A stretch of 37,025 nucleotides of DNA, taken from NCBI GenBank assembly GCA_900317165.1, contig ONFU01000007.1, positions 1 through 37,025 on the forward strand, given 5' to 3'. Origin of the DNA: an uncultured Erysipelotrichaceae bacterium. GTDB lineage: Bacteria > Bacillota_I > Bacilli_A > RFN20 > CAG-826. Below are positions 23,500 to 33,500 of this stretch, in pieces; the first letter of the stretch is position 1; each line of letters begins with the position of its first letter. The notes below the pieces were generated by a model that made no database searches, was not told the DNA's origin, and saw only the letters and a program-made list of their open reading frames with translations. The position numbers and the translations under genes were made by a program.

Positions 23500-23826
23500 A
23501 TGAAAGAACTTTACCTCGTCCTCAAAAGCTCCCCGGAAGCTTATAAAACATTGGAAGAATTAAAATACGAGGGCTTCAATGCCACCGTCTTATCCGCGGA
23601 AAGCCTTAGGCATGCCGTCGATTATTACCCGGAAGAACATCATTTCTTCACTCTTCGCCATATCGAGAAAGAGGAAATGATGGAATCCATTCTTTGCCTT
23701 TTCATCCTTAAAGACGAGGAACTTGAAACCGTCAAGAACACGATTAGGGAAAGGACCAACGGCTTTAAGGATATCAAGGGATGCATGTATTCCTTTAACA
23801 TTGAGGACTACGAGGGTTCTTTGTAA
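23500..23826 (+). CDS. Small protein with PII-like (ferredoxin-like) pattern, coupled to antiporter
   Basis: 108 residues, cytoplasmic, not recognised with certainty. The pattern is beta-alpha-beta ... beta-alpha-beta: ELYLVLKSSPEAYKTLEELKY, FNATVLSAESL, ESILCLFILKDEELETVKNT, then GCMYSFNIEDYEGSL. That is the layout of PII-like and CutA-like trimeric proteins, several of which sense nucleotides and control a neighbouring transporter. GGAGG lies 8 bases before the ATG. The antiporter gene starts 9 bases after its stop, so they are surely one operon. A regulatory subunit of the antiporter is an inference from fold pattern and position; the ligand is unknown. Confidence 0.7.
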   Translation: MKELYLVLKSSPEAYKTLEELKYEGFNATVLSAESLRHAVDYYPEEHHFFTLRHIEKEEMMESILCLFILKDEELETVKNTIRERTNGFKDIKGCMYSFNIEDYEGSL

Positions 23827-23835
23827 AGGTTATTT

Positions 23836-25134
23836 ATGGAATTCCCAATTTTTGCTTATATCGCTTTGCTTTTGCTCGCGGCCTTGTTATCGACGAGGCT
23901 CATGAAGGTTTTGAAACTCCCTAACGTCACGGGCTTCATCATCACGGGCATCATCATGGGGCCTTTTGTCTTTGGGGTCCTTTTCAACAATTTCTCCTAT
24001 GATGGGATAAAAAACGGGACGATCGCTCAATATATCTCCAGGTTAGGATGGGTGTCGCAGGTCGCTCTCGGTTTCATCGCTTTCTCTATAGGCACTTCTT
24101 TCAAGGCTTCATCTTTGAAAGCCTTAGGAAAGAAGGTCCTTGTCATCACCGTGCTTGAAGCTCTAGGCGGTTCTTTAATCGTCATTTTGGCCTTGGTCAT
24201 CCTTCATCTATGTATGCGTAATATCGTTGGAATGGAAGTTGTCCTTACCTTAGGGGCCATCGCTTCCGCGACCGCGCCTGCCGCGACCTTGATGGTCATC
24301 AGACAATATAAGGCAAGAGGAAAACTCGTCGATACCTTGCTTCCGGTCGTCGCGCTTGATGATGCGGTGGCTTTGATATTGTTCGCGATCCTCTTCCAAA
24401 TCGCCAATTCGATTTCCACCGGAAGCGAATTCTCCGCGTATAAGATGATTGCTAAACCGCTTATTGAGATTGGCATATCCTTAGGATTTGGGGCAATACT
24501 TGGCTTAATCATCGTCTTTGCCAACCGCTTCTTCAAATCGAGAAACAACCGCCTCGTCTTCTGCATCTTCTCGATTTTCGCCGCGCTAGGCCTTTATACC
24601 TTGTTCCGTAACCAGCAACTTGGAGGATTCGAACTTAGTTCCTTGCTTATGTGTATGATGGCCGGAGCCTTCTATGCTTCCTTAAGGGAAGATTCGGGGA
24701 GGACCTTCGACGTTTTAGATAGGTTCACTACCCCTATATATATGATGTTCTTCGTTTTGTCGGGGGCCTCCCTCGATTTAAGCGTCTTCTTCAACGAGAA
24801 GGGTGGGATAGTCCTTCTTATCGCCTTTATCTATATCATCTCCCGCGTCATCGGTAAATGGGGCGGAGCCTTCAGTGGGGCCACCATCACCAAATGCGAA
24901 AACGAGATCCGTTATTATCTAGGATTGACCCTTATCCCCCAAGCGGGTGTCGCGATAGGGTTAGCGACGAACGCGAACGCCTTGTTCTCGGAAAACCCCG
25001 TGACCGCCGAAGCGGGTTCATTGATCCTCGCGATTATTCTCACTTCAACCCTAGTCTATGAACTCGTCGGTCCGTTAGTATCCAAATTCGCGCTTAAAAA
25101 AGCCAATCAGATCCCCGTTGAAGAAAAACAATAG
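23836..25134 (+). CDS. CPA2-type cation/proton antiporter
   Basis: 432 residues and about 12-13 TM segments, of the Na+/H+ or K+/H+ exchanger superfamily (PF00999). Landmarks are LPNVTGFIITGIIMGPFVFG (TM2), the unwound-helix region SATAPAATLMV and LPVVALDDAVAL with the Asp175-Asp176 pair. An Asp-Asp pair points to an electrogenic NapA/KefB-like exchanger. No C-terminal RCK/TrkA domain is present; regulation may instead come from the small upstream protein. AAAGG is 7 bases before the ATG. It exchanges monovalent cations for protons at the cytoplasmic membrane. Confidence 0.88.
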   Translation: MEFPIFAYIALLLLAALLSTRLMKVLKLPNVTGFIITGIIMGPFVFGVLFNNFSYDGIKNGTIAQYISRLGWVSQVALGFIAFSIGTSFKASSLKALGKKVLVITVLEALGGSLIVILALVILHLCMRNIVGMEVVLTLGAIASATAPAATLMVIRQYKARGKLVDTLLPVVALDDAVALILFAILFQIANSISTGSEFSAYKMIAKPLIEIGISLGFGAILGLIIVFANRFFKSRNNRLVFCIFSIFAALGLYTLFRNQQLGGFELSSLLMCMMAGAFYASLREDSGRTFDVLDRFTTPIYMMFFVLSGASLDLSVFFNEKGGIVLLIAFIYIISRVIGKWGGAFSGATITKCENEIRYYLGLTLIPQAGVAIGLATNANALFSENPVTAEAGSLILAIILTSTLVYELVGPLVSKFALKKANQIPVEEKQ

Positions 25135-25180
25135 GGATAGAATTGGCTTACCCGTGTATTAAAATTTAACCTAAGAGATA

Positions 25181-25675
25181 TTAGACTCTCGTGATTTTGT
25201 CTTCCTCGAATTGCTTTGGCTTACGGGCCACTCCGTCCGCAGGATAGCCAAGAAGGATCGCGCAGAAAACGGTCTCCCCTTCCTTAACATTAGCAACCTC
25301 ATTGATGTTACGAAGTCTATCCGCGTAAGGATGGACCGCGCACCACAAGGAGCCTAGGCCAAGGGAAGTCGCGCTAAGAAGGATATTTTCCGCGGCAACC
25401 GCGCAATCTTGGCACCAGAGGTTCTCGCTCTTTTTGGTATCCCCGACCACCAAGATAACCGCCGGGACCTTATAACGGCCAAAGGGCAATCCATCATAGA
25501 CCTTAGCCCTAGCTTCTTCGGAAAGGCAAACAACGAAGCGATATGGACGGAGATTCCTCCCGCTTGGCCCATATTGGGCCGCGTGGAGAATCTCGTCTAG
25601 CTTCTCTTCTTCGATCGGATCTTCTTTGAATCCCCTGCAGGAGAAACGATTCATCAAGACTTCTTTGAATTCCAT
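25181..25675 (-). CDS. Nitroreductase-family FMN protein
   Basis: 164 residues, compact nitroreductase. The N-terminal RFSCRGFKEDPI motif binds the FMN phosphate; AAQYGPSGRNLRPYRFVV and ENILLSATSLGLGSLWC are the other family signatures, and a C-terminal LLGYPADG follows. It reduces quinones, nitro compounds or similar acceptors with NAD(P)H; the true substrate is unknown. AAAGGA lies 10 bases before the ATG. The thioesterase gene ends 18 bases upstream in the same direction, so the two are probably co-transcribed. Confidence 0.9.
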   Translation of the reverse strand: MEFKEVLMNRFSCRGFKEDPIEEEKLDEILHAAQYGPSGRNLRPYRFVVCLSEEARAKVYDGLPFGRYKVPAVILVVGDTKKSENLWCQDCAVAAENILLSATSLGLGSLWCAVHPYADRLRNINEVANVKEGETVFCAILLGYPADGVARKPKQFEEDKITRV

Positions 25676-25693
25676 AACATGGGTCCTTTCTTT

Positions 25694-26233
25694 TTATTCA
25701 ACGCTTCTTAAAGCCTTCAATTCGGGAACGTCGATTTCCTTGACGTCATCCTTATCGAAAACGGAGACATCCTCAAGGTGGACGTGCCCGTCTTTGTCTT
25801 GAGCGGCTTTCTCCAAGGAAAGAATCATATATGAGGCCTTCGCCCTATCGAGGAGTTTGCCGTTCTTATCGTAAAGCTCGGCGACCCCATCGAAGAAAAG
25901 TTTGCTCCTTTTGGTGATCTTCCCTACGGCGATAAGCTCTTCCCCATAAGGGGCTGGGGCATGAAATTCAACCTCGATTTTCATGGTGACTCCCCAAAGG
26001 GTATCGTCATAAACCCATAAGGCCCTACCGATGACCTCATCAAGCAAAGCGGTGACCATGCCTCCATGGGTCCTTGAAGGATAGGATTGATGGTTAGAAT
26101 CGAATGTCACCAAAGCGACGCAGGTCTCATCCTCCATCGAATAGAACCTCGCCTTCGCGGAAGCGGGGTTATCAAGCCCGCAGATAATGCAATCATGGGA
26201 ATTATTCTGTTTCTTAACGACTTTTTTTATCAT
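25694..26233 (-). CDS. PaaI-like hotdog thioesterase
   Basis: 179 residues with the hotdog-fold thioesterase signature RTHGGMVTALLDEVIGRAL (His56-Gly57, catalytic acidic pair near Asp65-Glu66). The N-terminal CIICGLDNPASA motif (CxxC) is seen in a subgroup of PaaI-like proteins. A C-terminal extension of about 40 residues is acidic. It hydrolyses acyl-CoA thioesters; chain specificity is not predictable. GGAGG stands 9 bases before the ATG, with a TATAAT just upstream. It is first in a two-gene unit with the nitroreductase. Confidence 0.85.
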   Translation of the reverse strand: MIKKVVKKQNNSHDCIICGLDNPASAKARFYSMEDETCVALVTFDSNHQSYPSRTHGGMVTALLDEVIGRALWVYDDTLWGVTMKIEVEFHAPAPYGEELIAVGKITKRSKLFFDGVAELYDKNGKLLDRAKASYMILSLEKAAQDKDGHVHLEDVSVFDKDDVKEIDVPELKALRSVE

Positions 26234-26254
26234 GGATAAATCCTCCGATTGACG

Positions 26255-26260
26255 ATTATA
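26255..26260 (-). promoter_or_regulatory. -10 element of the thioesterase-nitroreductase unit
   Basis: On the minus strand a perfect TATAAT lies 21 bases before the thioesterase ATG. The -35 is not clear. Confidence 0.4.
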
Positions 26261-26314
26261 GGATAAAGCGAAAATAAAAGGAGACCTTATTTGCTTTTTT
26301 GGAAGTGATTTGTT

Positions 26315-28228
26315 TTAGGATAAGGTAAAGGTTTTTTGAGAACAGACATCAACGTCAAGATAGAAATCGTAATAATGGTAATCGCAGAGGGTGACATCCA
26401 CTTCGGAATCGGTGAAGACCTTCACTTCGTATTGTGGCCCATAAGGCAAAATGGCATCGACTCCACTGACGTCGATTCTAGTCGGGACATCCGCGACATA
26501 TACCACCCCATTATCGACGTTAACGATTTCATGCCCCCCTTCAAATATGCTCATCTTCGCGTTTTGATCGGGCAAGGAAACCGTGAAATATTTGCCATCT
26601 GGATTGGTGTTTTTAAATGGCTCATTGACGTAATTTGGATCAAGGGCCCTAATCTCCGCAAGGCAAAGCTCTGGATAATGGCCGGTTCCTAAGCAAGATA
26701 GATTCGCCTTGGAGAAAAGGGTGAATATTATTTGGAACAAGCCTTTGGTGATGACGTCGCCGCCAAAATCCGCGAGCATCTTGATGAAGGCCTGGACCTT
26801 TGGTTTGACTTCCTCTAAAGGGAACATGATTCCGAATTTCTCTAGTCCGCGGTTAACGATGACCGTCAGATCCTGAACCAGGTATTTACGTTGCTCAGCC
26901 ACGAAGAAATCATTGATTAGAGTATCCAAATCGAAGATGGAGATAATGTCGTTGATCATCGAAACGCCAAGGTCGATCAACGAGCCTTTGAAATTTCCGG
27001 AACGATAGATGATATCGAATATCGTGCGGAAGGCCGGTTGAAGCTTCTCGACATAACTCGTTTTGGCTTCCATGGCCTTTTCCCTTGAGGATGCCCCTAG
27101 GCCAAATTTGGTGAGTTCGGAGATGAATTCACGGAGGTATAGCCCCTCCGTCCAACTCAAAGCGTTGGGGTCATCTATGAGTTTTAGGCCTTTCAACGTC
27201 TTGACGTGGAAGTTATCGATTGGGTAACCGTTAACAAAGGAAAGTTTGTAATTAGGAAGTGATTCGAGGATCCTCTTCATGTCGGATTTTTCCTTGGAAG
27301 GATTTAGGTAACTGACCCTATCTGGGAAATAACGGTCGTTGCCAAAACGGGTGAATTCCACTTCCTTCATGGCCACGAGGGGGACGAGGTCATTGAAATT
27401 CACGTGGTTGAAGATATTGGAATAAGTGTCTTTCCTAGCGAGGAGGAAGCCTTGGGCGTCCTCTTTCATCGGGGCTCCCATAGGAGGCTCGAAGCAATAG
27501 GAATAGAAATTCTCTTTTTTTAGATTGACCTCTTCTCCTAGGATTTTTGTTCCGTTCTCTATGGATTGGTCAATCAGTCCCGAAGCGATATTCGCGGTCG
27601 CCCCGGCCCTAGAATAGCCGGAAGTCCAGAGTTTGATATCGCCTTTGATGTTTTTGGAGGATAGGTAATCCTTTAATTCGGTGATGAATTGGTCCGCGGC
27701 CTTACGGAAACCATAATGAAAGCCATCTTCCCTGAGTTTTCCATCCGCAGGGTCAGCGATAGTCAGATTACTAGCCCATTCGGCTTCGTATCCGGCCCCG
27801 CGGATTCCAACATATACGAGGGGCGTGCCATCGATTTCCTTATGGGCGAAGACCAGCCCAATCGTGTCGGTTTCTGATTTCTTATGGTAATCCCCGTTAG
27901 CGACGAAATCCTTGAAGCCAACATTACCAAGGAGGTTTTCGATATTCACGTATCTTGTGAGTTTGGTGATGTTGCTTTCCTTGATGGAGGCAAAGGAAGC
28001 CATCGCAAAAGATAGGGAGGCCGTTGCTAAGGAAGGATTATATTCTGTCGAGGGCTTAGAAAAATAATCGTCGGCAAAAAACAAATCCGTATTGAAGTCG
28101 CCTTTCGATGATTGATAATCGAAACGGACGTTTCCAACAGGAATGCTTCCACAGGAAGATAAAAGGAAAGGAAGGAAAGTCAGAGCGGTCCATTTTTTCG
28201 AAAATGAATGACGAGGTCTTTGCTTCAT
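26315..28228 (-). CDS. Lipase-like (class 3) alpha/beta-hydrolase lipoprotein
   Basis: 637 residues. Signal and lipobox (LPFLLSSC, Cys26) put it on the outer membrane face. The central part has the class-3 lipase pattern: LVYVGIRGAG, nucleophile elbow SGYSRAGA (Ser206) and NFNDLVPLV (Asp280 as probable triad acid). The His is not certain (candidates in DNFHVK and EGGHEIV). A C-terminal beta-rich region of about 130 residues follows a helical segment. It probably hydrolyses lipid or other esters outside the cell. No Shine-Dalgarno precedes the ATG; a promoter at 28235-28264 would start the mRNA at or very near the ATG, so it may be leaderless. It diverges from the XRE-membrane gene 42 bases away. 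Confidence 0.78.
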   Translation of the reverse strand: MKQRPRHSFSKKWTALTFLPFLLSSCGSIPVGNVRFDYQSSKGDFNTDLFFADDYFSKPSTEYNPSLATASLSFAMASFASIKESNITKLTRYVNIENLLGNVGFKDFVANGDYHKKSETDTIGLVFAHKEIDGTPLVYVGIRGAGYEAEWASNLTIADPADGKLREDGFHYGFRKAADQFITELKDYLSSKNIKGDIKLWTSGYSRAGATANIASGLIDQSIENGTKILGEEVNLKKENFYSYCFEPPMGAPMKEDAQGFLLARKDTYSNIFNHVNFNDLVPLVAMKEVEFTRFGNDRYFPDRVSYLNPSKEKSDMKRILESLPNYKLSFVNGYPIDNFHVKTLKGLKLIDDPNALSWTEGLYLREFISELTKFGLGASSREKAMEAKTSYVEKLQPAFRTIFDIIYRSGNFKGSLIDLGVSMINDIISIFDLDTLINDFFVAEQRKYLVQDLTVIVNRGLEKFGIMFPLEEVKPKVQAFIKMLADFGGDVITKGLFQIIFTLFSKANLSCLGTGHYPELCLAEIRALDPNYVNEPFKNTNPDGKYFTVSLPDQNAKMSIFEGGHEIVNVDNGVVYVADVPTRIDVSGVDAILPYGPQYEVKVFTDSEVDVTLCDYHYYDFYLDVDVCSQKTFTLS

Positions 28229-28233
28229 GCCAT

Positions 28234-28247
28234 AATTCTAAAGAATT
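28234..28247. promoter_or_regulatory. Palindrome in the divergent lipase / XRE-membrane intergenic region
   Basis: AATTC-TAAA-GAATT is a perfect palindrome with a 4-base centre. It overlaps the -10 of the lipase promoter and lies 24 bases before the XRE-membrane ATG. It is a natural candidate operator for that protein's DNA-binding domain. Confidence 0.4.
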
Positions 28248-28264
28248 CCAAGCGGGGTTCTCAA
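28235..28264 (-). promoter_or_regulatory. Promoter of the lipase lipoprotein gene
   Basis: On the minus strand TTGAGA (28259-28264) and TAGAAT (28235-28240) are 18 bp apart; each hexamer matches consensus at five of six bases. The predicted transcription start falls at the ATG itself (28228). Confidence 0.5.
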
Positions 28265-28270
28265 CAAAAA

Positions 28271-30310
28271 ATGACAACTTATAACTATCGTTTATATGAG
28301 GTAAGGACCGGGCTTAACTTCAGCAGGAGGAAAATGGCCAAAGCCCTTGGTATCTCCACTTTTTATTATCGCTTGCTCGAAAACGGTTATCTTAAGCCAA
28401 GCAAGAAAACGGTAGAGAGGATTTCTTCTTTCCTAGGCGAAGATTATTCCCTTTATTTGCAAGGTGAAGCCTCAAACCCCGCGGATCTTCCCGAAAAGGA
28501 AGGGAAGCTCGCAGGTTTTCTTTATAAAATAGCCGGGAAAATATGGGTCAGGATCATATTCATCGTTCTGACTCTTGGCTGTTTAGGCATTACCATTTCG
28601 GGGTTTGTAGTTGAGTCTAGGGTTCAATATTCCCAAGAGGATTATTACGACGCTTCCTACATCGCATTCGCGAATGAAGTTAGGGAAAAGGGGTCTAGCC
28701 ATGTCACGATTCTTGATTCTTTCATCGTTCCCGAAATCGACGCGAATTACATAGATGAGGATACGGGTGAATATAAATACATCGAGATCATCGGCCATAA
28801 AGAGGATGATAGATACCTCTCCTTGAGGTTTAGGGCCATATACCGTAATGCGGAAGCAAGACTCACCGCGACCATCAGCGAAGCCTATTTCGGGGAAGGA
28901 ATCGCTTCGGTCTCCTTTGATATCACCTATTACGATCATAAAAAGGGTAGGAATGTCGCAAGTTTCACCTTATACAACGATAAAGACCCCGAAAACCTGA
29001 TACCTCGGGATAATCCGGATTCGGCCTATAACTTGGCCGTCATGAAAGCCGGGAAGATCCTTAAGGATTTCGAGACTTTGATCAATGATAAGATGACCAG
29101 CACCCTTAAAGTGCCCGAGCTTCTATCGATGCAAAAAGAGGCTAACCTCAAGATGGCAGGAATATCAGCCTATGGGCTTTTGGCCTCGTTGCTCGGATTC
29201 ATCCTAACCGGTGTCTTCCTCTTCGCGACGATCTTCGTTTTCCTCTATGGCAAGGGAAAAGAAATGAAGGAGATCAGATTCGCTCCCGATAAGCCTCACG
29301 AAACCATTTTCGAAGAAGGAAGGAAACCCCTCAAAAAAGATATACGTTTCTCACCATTTATCCCTGAAACCGTATTGGAATTATTCGGAATAGGCCTTCT
29401 CTTCCTCGCGATTATCGGAAGGCTATCTGGCTATGTGTTCGGTTTCTTTGGTTCGATTAGCCTAGGAACCTACCTCAATTCGGAAGGGGCGAATCAAGCG
29501 ATGGGTATGTTTATCCTTGGCCTCTTCCTGCTTTACTTCCTCGATTTCGATATCTTCCTTGAGGATAGGAGGGTCATTAGGAACATCTTCCTTTATGGCA
29601 TCATCTTCATTTGCCTTTATTTCCTTGAGGCCACGTTGATGAGCGGATTAAACGATGGTTCGGTCATTGGCAATTTGACGACTTTGATTCCTTTGCCGAA
29701 CATGTTCTCCTCGATTTCCTGTTATTTCATGATCACGTTCTTCCTCTTCTATACCCCGAAGATCATGAACACGAAGACCAAATTAATCGTTTTCAGATGT
29801 TTGGCTATCCTCCCAATCGCCTGGATCATCGTCTCCTGGATCATATTCAAGGGTAACGGGGTCTTCTTTAACCTCAATTTGAACGTCTGGGGCCTATTCA
29901 TCTTCAATGGCGAAAGGTTGCCTTTCTCTGTGTTAGCTATTTCCTATTTGGTGCTTCTTTATTTCCTCCGTCTCTTCTACGAGCATCGTTTTGGGAAGAA
30001 TAACGCCCAAATCTATTTCAATTCCAACCGCTTCTTATGGCAAAAGAACATCCTGACCGCGATCATCATCCTCCTTGTCGCCTTAACCGAATTCCTCCTC
30101 CGTGATAACCAAACCGCGATCAAGATGGACATCGGTTCCTATTGGCAATTATGGATACTCGCCCCCATATTGCTTTTCTATCACCCCCATAAAGGTCCGC
30201 GTAACAAAGGAGTCGATTACACGGTCACGGGGTTATATATGGTCACCTTGGTCGTCGCTTACATCACCATCGCCTTGTTGGCCTTGTTCTCTTTGGCTGG
30301 AGTTGTCTAA
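28271..30310 (+). CDS. XRE-type HTH domain fused to polytopic membrane protein
   Basis: 679 residues. The N-terminal 65 residues are a helix-turn-helix of the XRE/Cro type (YEVRTGLNFSRRKMAKAL, STFYYRLLENGYLKPSKKTVERI). After a linker come TM1 (about 92-114), an external domain of about 180 residues rich in charged and beta-forming residues, and about nine to ten further TM segments to the C-terminus. The frame extends to 28208, but that start would lie inside the lipase gene; the ATG at 28271 begins the HTH domain. No ribosome binding site is clear. The build suggests a membrane-bound regulator that reads an external or membrane signal. It is divergent from the lipase lipoprotein. The family is not recognised beyond the HTH. 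Confidence 0.8.
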   Translation: MTTYNYRLYEVRTGLNFSRRKMAKALGISTFYYRLLENGYLKPSKKTVERISSFLGEDYSLYLQGEASNPADLPEKEGKLAGFLYKIAGKIWVRIIFIVLTLGCLGITISGFVVESRVQYSQEDYYDASYIAFANEVREKGSSHVTILDSFIVPEIDANYIDEDTGEYKYIEIIGHKEDDRYLSLRFRAIYRNAEARLTATISEAYFGEGIASVSFDITYYDHKKGRNVASFTLYNDKDPENLIPRDNPDSAYNLAVMKAGKILKDFETLINDKMTSTLKVPELLSMQKEANLKMAGISAYGLLASLLGFILTGVFLFATIFVFLYGKGKEMKEIRFAPDKPHETIFEEGRKPLKKDIRFSPFIPETVLELFGIGLLFLAIIGRLSGYVFGFFGSISLGTYLNSEGANQAMGMFILGLFLLYFLDFDIFLEDRRVIRNIFLYGIIFICLYFLEATLMSGLNDGSVIGNLTTLIPLPNMFSSISCYFMITFFLFYTPKIMNTKTKLIVFRCLAILPIAWIIVSWIIFKGNGVFFNLNLNVWGLFIFNGERLPFSVLAISYLVLLYFLRLFYEHRFGKNNAQIYFNSNRFLWQKNILTAIIILLVALTEFLLRDNQTAIKMDIGSYWQLWILAPILLFYHPHKGPRNKGVDYTVTGLYMVTLVVAYITIALLALFSLAGVV

Positions 30311-30476
30311 CAAAAACTTTAGCGGGATTGTCTATAAACGAAAACAAAGGCTTTCATGCGCATTTTCCGAGTACAAATCCTGGGGTTTAAATAAGCAAAA
30401 AAACAAAAAACAGAGATTAATTCGCCTTAGTTTTTTGATTTATTTTAGATTAGCGAATGACTATATTGCGATTAAC

Positions 30477-30506
30477 TTTACTTATAAAAAGTAACGATTC
30501 TATAAT
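30477..30506 (+). promoter_or_regulatory. Promoter of the GH3-B operon with overlapping palindrome
   Basis: TTTACT (30477-30482) and a perfect TATAAT (30501-30506) are spaced 18 bp. TTACTT-ATAAA-AAGTAA (30478-30494) is an inverted repeat covering the -35 and spacer, a likely operator. The rest of 30311-30476 is A/T-rich with no gene or clear terminator seen. Confidence 0.5.
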
Positions 30507-30538
30507 CAAAGTGCTATTTAGCAAGGAGAAAAAACAGG

Positions 30539-33500
30539 ATGGGCATTTTTGCAAACAATCCAAAATTGAAATTGGTTTTTTCTGCGCTTGGCCTTATCGG
30601 CGTCGTCGGAGTCGGCGTTGGCTTAGGCGTAGGGAACCACATTGCATTCGACGTCTACCCGAACGTTATCTCCACCCACTTGGCCCCAAACGGCGATAAG
30701 GAATCCGCTTCCGCGGACTCCGCTCGCAACATGGGTAACCAGTTGGCTAGAGAAATCGAACGCGAAGGTATCGTACTGCTCCAAAACAATGGCACGTTGC
30801 CGTTACAGAAGTCTGTTCGTAAGGTCAACGTCTTCGGCCATGGTTCCGTGGACTGGTACATCATGTCCTCCGGTTCCGAACGTGTCGGCACCGATGGACA
30901 AACCTCTTATGGCATAAACGAGGCCTTAGAGCATTATGGTGTTGCGGTTAACCCCGAACTTCCAGAGTATTACCTAAGCTGGCATAGGGCGGAAGGCGAC
31001 GCGAACACCATCATGGCTAACTTTGATAGTTTCTATCAAGTTAGAGAACCTTCCTTACAGGATCTCGATGCCTATAAAACCGTCTACAACAACGCCAAAC
31101 AGTATTCGGATACGGCTTTCTTCGTCGTCTCCCGTCACGCGGGTGAAAACTCCGACTGCCCACATTACCAGAACAAAGTCGAAGGGCAACCAAAAGACGA
31201 GAGCAGGACATATCTCCAAATCTCCACCGAAGAGGAATATTGCATCCGTCAGCTCGTCAAGGACTTCGAAAACGTCGTAATCATCATCAACTCCACCAAC
31301 GCGATGCAACTCGACTTCCTTGAATCGATTGAGGGAATCGACGCCTGCATCTCCGTCGGCGCGACCGGCGTCCAAGGCGCTTTATCGATCCCCGAGATCC
31401 TTTGGGGCGACGCTTCTCCTTCTGGTCACTTAACGGATACATACCCCTATAAGCACGAATATAACATCACTTATTATCGCGGGAACGCGAAACATACGCA
31501 TCCATATAACAACGCGCCAAGCAACTGCACCTTGATGGGCACTGGCGGCAGCGCCTTCTATCAGACCTCCTGCTATGTTGAATACGCCGAAGGAATCTAT
31601 GTCGGTTATCGTTGGTTTGAAACCGCGGACCACGAGGGATTCTGGAACAAAGCTCCATATAACGGATACGAAAACGTCGTCCAATACCCATTCGGTTTCG
31701 GCATGTCCTACACCGAATTCGATTGGAACCTCGAATCCGTCAGCCTTCCTGAAGGAAGCTCCATCAGAGAAGATAGCAAGATCACAGTCACCGTCGGAGT
31801 CACCAATAAAGGCAAAGTCGCCGGTAAAGACGTCATCGGTGTCTATCTCACCGCCCCCTATACTCCAGGCGGAATCGAAAAGAGCTACGTCAAGCTCGTC
31901 GCTTATGCGAAGACCCCTGAACTTAAGCCAGGACAGAAGGCCAACGTCGAAATCGAAGTCGACGCCAAGGAATTCAAGTCCTATGACTGCTATGACGCGA
32001 ACAAGAACGGCTTCACCGGTTATGAACTTGAAAAGGGCGATTACCAATTGAAGCTCCAAACCGACGCCCATAACCTCAAACAGATGGATCAAAATACCAT
32101 CGCCTACAAAGTCGATGCCGACATCAAGATCGAAAACGACGAGAAGAGTGGAAACAAAGTCCAAAACCTCTTCACCCGTAACGCGGAACTCAACCAAGTC
32201 CCATATCAAGATATCGCAATCGATGGCAGCGACGTCGGACAAAACGTCCAATACGTCCATCGCAACAACTTCCCAGCGCTCTTAACCGAGGTCGAACCTA
32301 ACAAAGATTGGACCAACGACCTTCTCCGCAGGGCCGATGGCATCACCGTCAACAATTCCGCTTGGAACCGTCAGATGGGTGATAACTGGGATAACGCCAC
32401 CAAGGATTGGCTTGGACGTGACCTCGACGAAAAGACCCTCACCACCCCAACCTGGGGAAGCACCGTCACAAGCCATAGGCTTATGGAAGGTGGTGCCCTC
32501 ACCGAAATCGGGGCGAAGCTTGCCGCCGATTACAATGACCCACAATGGGAAGAGGTCCTTAACCAAGTCCCATTCAATCAGGCTAACCATATCCTCACGA
32601 TGGATACGAGTTATGCCGCTCCTGGCATCTCCGCGATTGGTCTAAGGACCGATAGCGATTCCGCCTTCCAGCACGCTGAAGGCGCTTCGCAAGTCGGTAA
32701 CGGCCACATGGCTCCAGATACCAGCTGCGTCGGTTATCCTGGTTCGACCGTCCTCGCCCAAACCTGGAACCAAGTCCTAGCCTATATGTTTGGCAAATCC
32801 GAAGGCAACGACATGGGCCCGGCCGGCAAAGACGCCCTCTATTCCCCAGCTTGCAACATTCACCGCTCACCTTATGGTGGACGTAACTCCGGTTATCAAT
32901 CCGAAGACCCATATCTCTCCGGTAGGGTCGTCGGCAACCTCATCCGTGGTTTAGGCGTCTATGGCAAGACCTCCATGGTCAAGCATTTCGCCCTCAATGA
33001 CCAAGACTTCAACCGTATGGCCCTTTATACCTGGACCACCGAGCAAGCCTTACGTGAAATCTACCTCCGCACCTTCGAAGAAGCCATCAAGTATGGCGAT
33101 TCCACCGGTGTCATGACCTCCTTCAACCGTATCGGGGCCATCTGGAGTGGCGGCAACGAAGCTCTCGTCAGGGGCATCCTCCGCGACGAATGGGGCTTCA
33201 AAGGCCAAATCATCACCGATATGACCGAGAATAAGACCAACATGGATATCGGCTTCGGCCTCAGGGCTGGTGGCAACATCAACCTCGGTGGTGGAAACAC
33301 CGCGGCCGCTTCTTTGTCCACTTCTTCTCCAGCGAGGTTACAAAACAGAATGAGGGAAGCCATCCATCAGATTGCCTATTCCTATTCTCACGCTCTATAT
33401 AAGAACCTTACCTACAACGAATCCGCCGACCCAGCCGATGCCGTCATCGTCTTCGAGTCCAAACAATCCTGGCAATGGTGGAAACCGACCCTTGTCGCCG

